DNA of 64,000 nucleotides from DATBLE01 sp963719325 (lineage in GTDB: Bacteria > Actinomycetota > Thermoleophilia > Gaiellales > Gaiellaceae). The notes beneath the pieces are model-generated. The model was not told the origin of the DNA, searched no databases, and saw only the letters and a list, made by a program, of their open reading frames with translations. Below are positions 61,655 through 64,000 of this stretch, in pieces (the first letter of the stretch is position 1; every line of letters starts with the position of its first letter). Location of the stretch: the NCBI GenBank assembly GCA_963719325.1, contig CAVRBW010000006.1, positions 1 to 64,000 on the forward strand. The letters run 5' to 3'. The translations under genes and the position numbers were made by a program.

Positions 61655-62700
61655 GTTCTCACGGGCTCCCGGAGGGATGCGCCCACCGCCGCGAGCAGCG
61701 GCCTTGCCTTGACGAGCGATTCCTCGATCTCGGCCGCGGGCTCGGAGTCCCAGACGATCCCTCCTCCCACCCAGAGGTGGATCCGGCCGTCGGCTACGGC
61801 GAAGGTGCGAATCGTCAGCGCGAGATCCAGATCGCCGTTTGGATAGACGCGGCCCAGCGCGCCCATCGACGCACCCCGGCCAACCGGCTCGAGAGCGGCG
61901 ATGTGGTCGATCGCGGCGATCTTCGGCGCACCGGTCACGGAGCCCCCGGGAAAGGTGGCCGCGAGCAGCTCCTCGAGGCCCACGCCTTCCCGCAATCGGC
62001 CCTCGACCAACGAGGTCAGGTGCCGCACCCCGGCCAGCTCGTGCTCCACCATCAGCTCGGGCCAGCGGATGCTGCCGTGCTCGCAGACGCGAGACAGGTC
62101 GTTGCGCTCGAGATCGACGATCATCACGTGCTCCGCTGCGTCCTTCTCGGACGAGGTGAGCTCGCCCTCTTCCGAGCCGAGCGGGCCCGTTCCCTTGATC
62201 GGCACCGTCCACACGCGCTGTCCCCGGCGCGAGAGGAAGAGCTCCGGCGACGCGGAGACGATTGCCCAGCCCTCGGCTATCAACGGTCGCGGCTCGAGGG
62301 GACGGAGCGGACGAAGCGCTGCGGCGACCCCTGCCGGATCGCCGTCGAACGGTGCGGAGAGATGCTGGACGAGGTTGACCTGGTACACGTCGCCGCGCGC
62401 GATCGCCTCTCGAACGGACTCGATCGCGGCGGCGTAGCCCTCGTCGGCCCAGCTGCGCTCCCAGCCGCCGATCCGGAATCCACCCGCAGCGGGAAGCTCC
62501 TCGTCTGCCGGCCTGACCCGAACCGCCGCCGGGGGCAGGTGGCACGGCTCGGTCGGACCCGGCTCGGCGGAGCGGCGGATCGCCTGGGAGAGCCCGTAGC
62601 CGAGGTAGAGATCCGCCACCAGGCCTTCGGCGCCTCCCTCGAAGAAGCCCTCCCGGCGCAGGCTTCGCTCGACGTCGGCCAGGGAACCGAGCTCTTCCAC
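61651..62700 (-). CDS. pabB: Aminodeoxychorismate synthase component I
   Basis: The 349-residue chorismate-binding protein has DVYQVNLVQHLSAPFDGDP, AIVSASPELFLSRRGQRVWT, the nucleophilic lysine in VPIKGTGPLGSEE (PIKGT, which separates PabB from anthranilate synthase), MIVDLERNDLSRVCEHGSI and FPGGSVTGAPKIAAIDHIAA. The N-terminal domain is shortened compared with anthranilate synthase. It pairs with pabC. Glutamine amidotransferase PabA is not adjacent. Confidence 0.92.
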   Translation of the reverse strand: MEELGSLADVERSLRREGFFEGGAEGLVADLYLGYGLSQAIRRSAEPGPTEPCHLPPAAVRVRPADEELPAAGGFRIGGWERSWADEGYAAAIESVREAIARGDVYQVNLVQHLSAPFDGDPAGVAAALRPLRPLEPRPLIAEGWAIVSASPELFLSRRGQRVWTVPIKGTGPLGSEEGELTSSEKDAAEHVMIVDLERNDLSRVCEHGSIRWPELMVEHELAGVRHLTSLVEGRLREGVGLEELLAATFPGGSVTGAPKIAAIDHIAALEPVGRGASMGALGRVYPNGDLDLALTIRTFAVADGRIHLWVGGGIVWDSEPAAEIEESLVKARPLLAAVGASLREPVRT

Positions 62701-62736
62701 GAGGGCTACGCTAACGGCTCGCGCCGCAGGGCAGCG

Positions 62737-63507
62737 TCAGGCGCGGACGATCGTGATGTCGCCGCTCATCGTCACCGCCTTCAGCTCGACCAACGGGCCT
62801 TCGTCGCCCGTCTCCGTGCCGTCCAAGTCCATCTCCGACTCGGTTTCGCCGCTCATCGAGCGCGCGTCCACGTAGACGCGCGAGCCGCGGCGGATCCCGA
62901 TCCGGAGGTCGCCGGACGCCGACTTGACGTCGACCGTGCCCTGAACCGCCGAGCCGATCTCCTGGTCGCCGGACGCTGTGTAGATCGTCGCGTCTGCGCC
63001 CGCCTCGGCAACGCGCACGTCGCCCGACGCCGTACGCACCGAAACGTCGCCGCCGACGGCGCCGAGCTCGACGTCCCCCGATGCCGTGTTGACGTCGGCA
63101 CCCCCACCGACCGAGCGGACGGTGACGTCGCCGCTGGCGGACCGGATGCGCGCCTCTTGGTCCGCTCGCTCGATGTCGACGTCCCCGGATGCAGTCTTCG
63201 CGTTCACAGCGCCGACGCGACCGCGAACCTGGACGTCGGCGGAAGCCGTCTCGGCTTCGGCCTCCGAGCCGTCCGGTGCAGAAATCACCACGGAGTACTC
63301 CGCGTCGCCGAGGAAGCCGAACCGTTTGCGAGCCTCGACGACGATCTCGCCGCCGCGCTGCTCGACTCGAACGTCATCGTCGCTTCCCCGAATCGCCTCG
63401 ACCTCGACGACGGTGCGGTCGGTTTCCTCGGTGGCGACGTGCACGTGACCGGCTGGGATCCGGACTGACAGGCGCGGCGCTGTCGCGGTGTCGAACTCGT
63501 ACCTCAC
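62737..63507 (-). CDS. DUF4097 beta-repeat protein
   Basis: The 256-residue protein is a DUF4097-type parallel beta structure. The repeat core TASGDVDIERAD, SASGDVTVRSVG, TASGDVELGAVG, TASGDVRVAEAG recurs about every 18-20 residues from residue 105 to 200. No signal peptide. The family is of unknown function, often in operons with ribbon-helix-helix or HicB-like regulators. GTG start overlapping the upstream small gene (GTGA). Confidence 0.88.
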   Translation of the reverse strand: MRYEFDTATAPRLSVRIPAGHVHVATEETDRTVVEVEAIRGSDDDVRVEQRGGEIVVEARKRFGFLGDAEYSVVISAPDGSEAEAETASADVQVRGRVGAVNAKTASGDVDIERADQEARIRSASGDVTVRSVGGGADVNTASGDVELGAVGGDVSVRTASGDVRVAEAGADATIYTASGDQEIGSAVQGTVDVKSASGDLRIGIRRGSRVYVDARSMSGETESEMDLDGTETGDEGPLVELKAVTMSGDITIVRA

Positions 63508-63629
63508 CGTGATCGCCTCCGCCGCCGCCGGCGAAGGACGAGGTCACGCCTGACGCCGGGCGGGCGCGGGTCGAGACGGTCCTCGAGCCGCCATTCGAAG
63601 TCGTGGAGAGGTGGTGGGTAGAACGCCAT
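63504..63629 (-). CDS. Small proline/arginine-rich protein, 41 aa
   Basis: The frame starts at ATG 63629 with an ideal AGGAGG site five bases before it and reads MAFYPPPLHDFEWRLEDRLD, ending in an arginine run. Its TGA overlaps the DUF4097 start (GTGA). It lies in the same operon as the HicB-like gene. The tight spacing and ribosome site make it real. Function unknown. Confidence 0.65.
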   Translation of the reverse strand: MAFYPPPLHDFEWRLEDRLDPRPPGVRRDLVLRRRRRRRSR

Positions 63630-63637
63630 TTCGCCTC

Positions 63638-64000
63638 CTAGCTGCGCCCGTGGCCCTTCAGCCGATTGCCGACCCGCACGCCGTGGCCGGAGCCGGGTGA
63701 CGACAGGAATCGAGCGAGGGCGCGGATGATCCAGGTGTTGACGGAGACGCCTTCCACACCGGCTGCGGCCTCGAGCGAGACCTTCAGCGAGTTCGGCAGG
63801 CGCAGGGTGATGCGAGCGGTCAGGCCGTCCTCGGCCGGTGCGGCCGGAGCGCCCTCGGTCTCGACGTAGACGAGCGAGGGCTCCTGGCCGGCGAGTCGTA
63901 CCTCGACGTGCCCCGACGGAAGCTGGGAGCTGACCTCGAGAGCCGCCTCCGAGAGCACGGAGAGAAGCTCGAGCCCGAGCGTAGAGCCGAGTGCGTGGCT
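63638..64000 (-). CDS. HicB-like/ribbon-helix-helix protein (5' end beyond the window)
   Basis: The 3' part encodes DGLTARITLRLPNSLKVSLE, AAAGVEGVSVNTWIIRALAR and SPGSGHGVRVGNRLKGHG. The middle is the ribbon-helix-helix of HicB-type antitoxin domains (ITLRLPNSLKxxLEAAAxxxGVSVNTWI). The frame is open to the window edge; a GTG at 63958 is a possible start but the gene probably begins outside. Probably the DNA-binding regulator of the DUF4097 operon; no HicA toxin is visible. Confidence 0.75.
   Translation of the reverse strand, partial: SHALGSTLGLELLSVLSEAALEVSSQLPSGHVEVRLAGQEPSLVYVETEGAPAAPAEDGLTARITLRLPNSLKVSLEAAAGVEGVSVNTWIIRALARFLSSPGSGHGVRVGNRLKGHGRS

Overview
The window is 64 kb of GC-rich DNA (about 70 % by eye). 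Its gene content is that of an actinobacterium, most likely class Thermoleophilia (Gaiellales/Solirubrobacterales). The pointers are an ERCC4-family N-terminus of the actinobacterial type, DUF2277, DUF1360, a PadR/permease pair, DUF2520-panC-panB, a K+-independent-type membrane pyrophosphatase, Rex, and many NTGA gene overlaps. This placement is inferred from protein families, with no rRNA to confirm it. I see no rRNA, tRNA or CRISPR array.

Layout. 0-14 kb is an accessory and rearranged zone. It holds an ERCC4-like gene cut by the left edge, an IS3/IS481-like transposase, a 635-bp Phd/RelE toxin-antitoxin unit present twice (1339-1973 and 9925-10559), a cyclic-nucleotide cluster (a cyclase-ATPase, a cNMP-binding protein and a second cyclase), and a 2.63-kb duplication of the pcrA 3' part plus an Eis-like acetyltransferase gene. 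The second toxin-antitoxin copy sits exactly at the joint of that duplication. 14-22 kb: a PadR regulator with a membrane protein, a CinA-like gene, then a riboswitch-controlled cobalamin operon (btuF-btuC-btuD-cobU-cobT-cobS-cobC), a VanZ-like gene and a HAD-like gene. 22-31 kb: a PQQ-type sugar dehydrogenase, a probable potassium module (two TrkA/RCK proteins and two APC permeases fused to USP domains) and hppA. 31-46 kb: housekeeping genes (MTAP, GCS2-type ligase, GT4, rex, glutaredoxin, gdhA, an operon udg-tsaE-tsaB-rimI-tsaD-S8 protease, fmdB, GNAT, DUF2520-panC-panB). 46.9-47.95 kb: a low-GC island with two orphan ORFs. 48-64 kb: uvrA, secreted proteins, an AI-2E transporter, a metallophosphoesterase, a ROK kinase, uvrB, a diguanylate cyclase, pabB-pabC, and a DUF4097 operon.

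Four cross-cutting observations matter most. (1) The toxin-antitoxin unit has sharp identical ends in unrelated contexts and marks the joint of a duplication, so it behaves like a mobile cassette without its own transposase. (2) At least eight genes carry exactly one extra base, and in every one removing that base restores a family-typical full-length protein; this points to insertion-type errors in the assembly more than to real pseudogenes. (3) Four genes have conserved N-termini that can only be reached from CTG start codons, two of them at CTGA stop/start overlaps. (4) A family of palindromic intergenic elements (core GGGGGAACC-N3-GGTTCCCCC) occurs four times between 23.7 and 43.1 kb.
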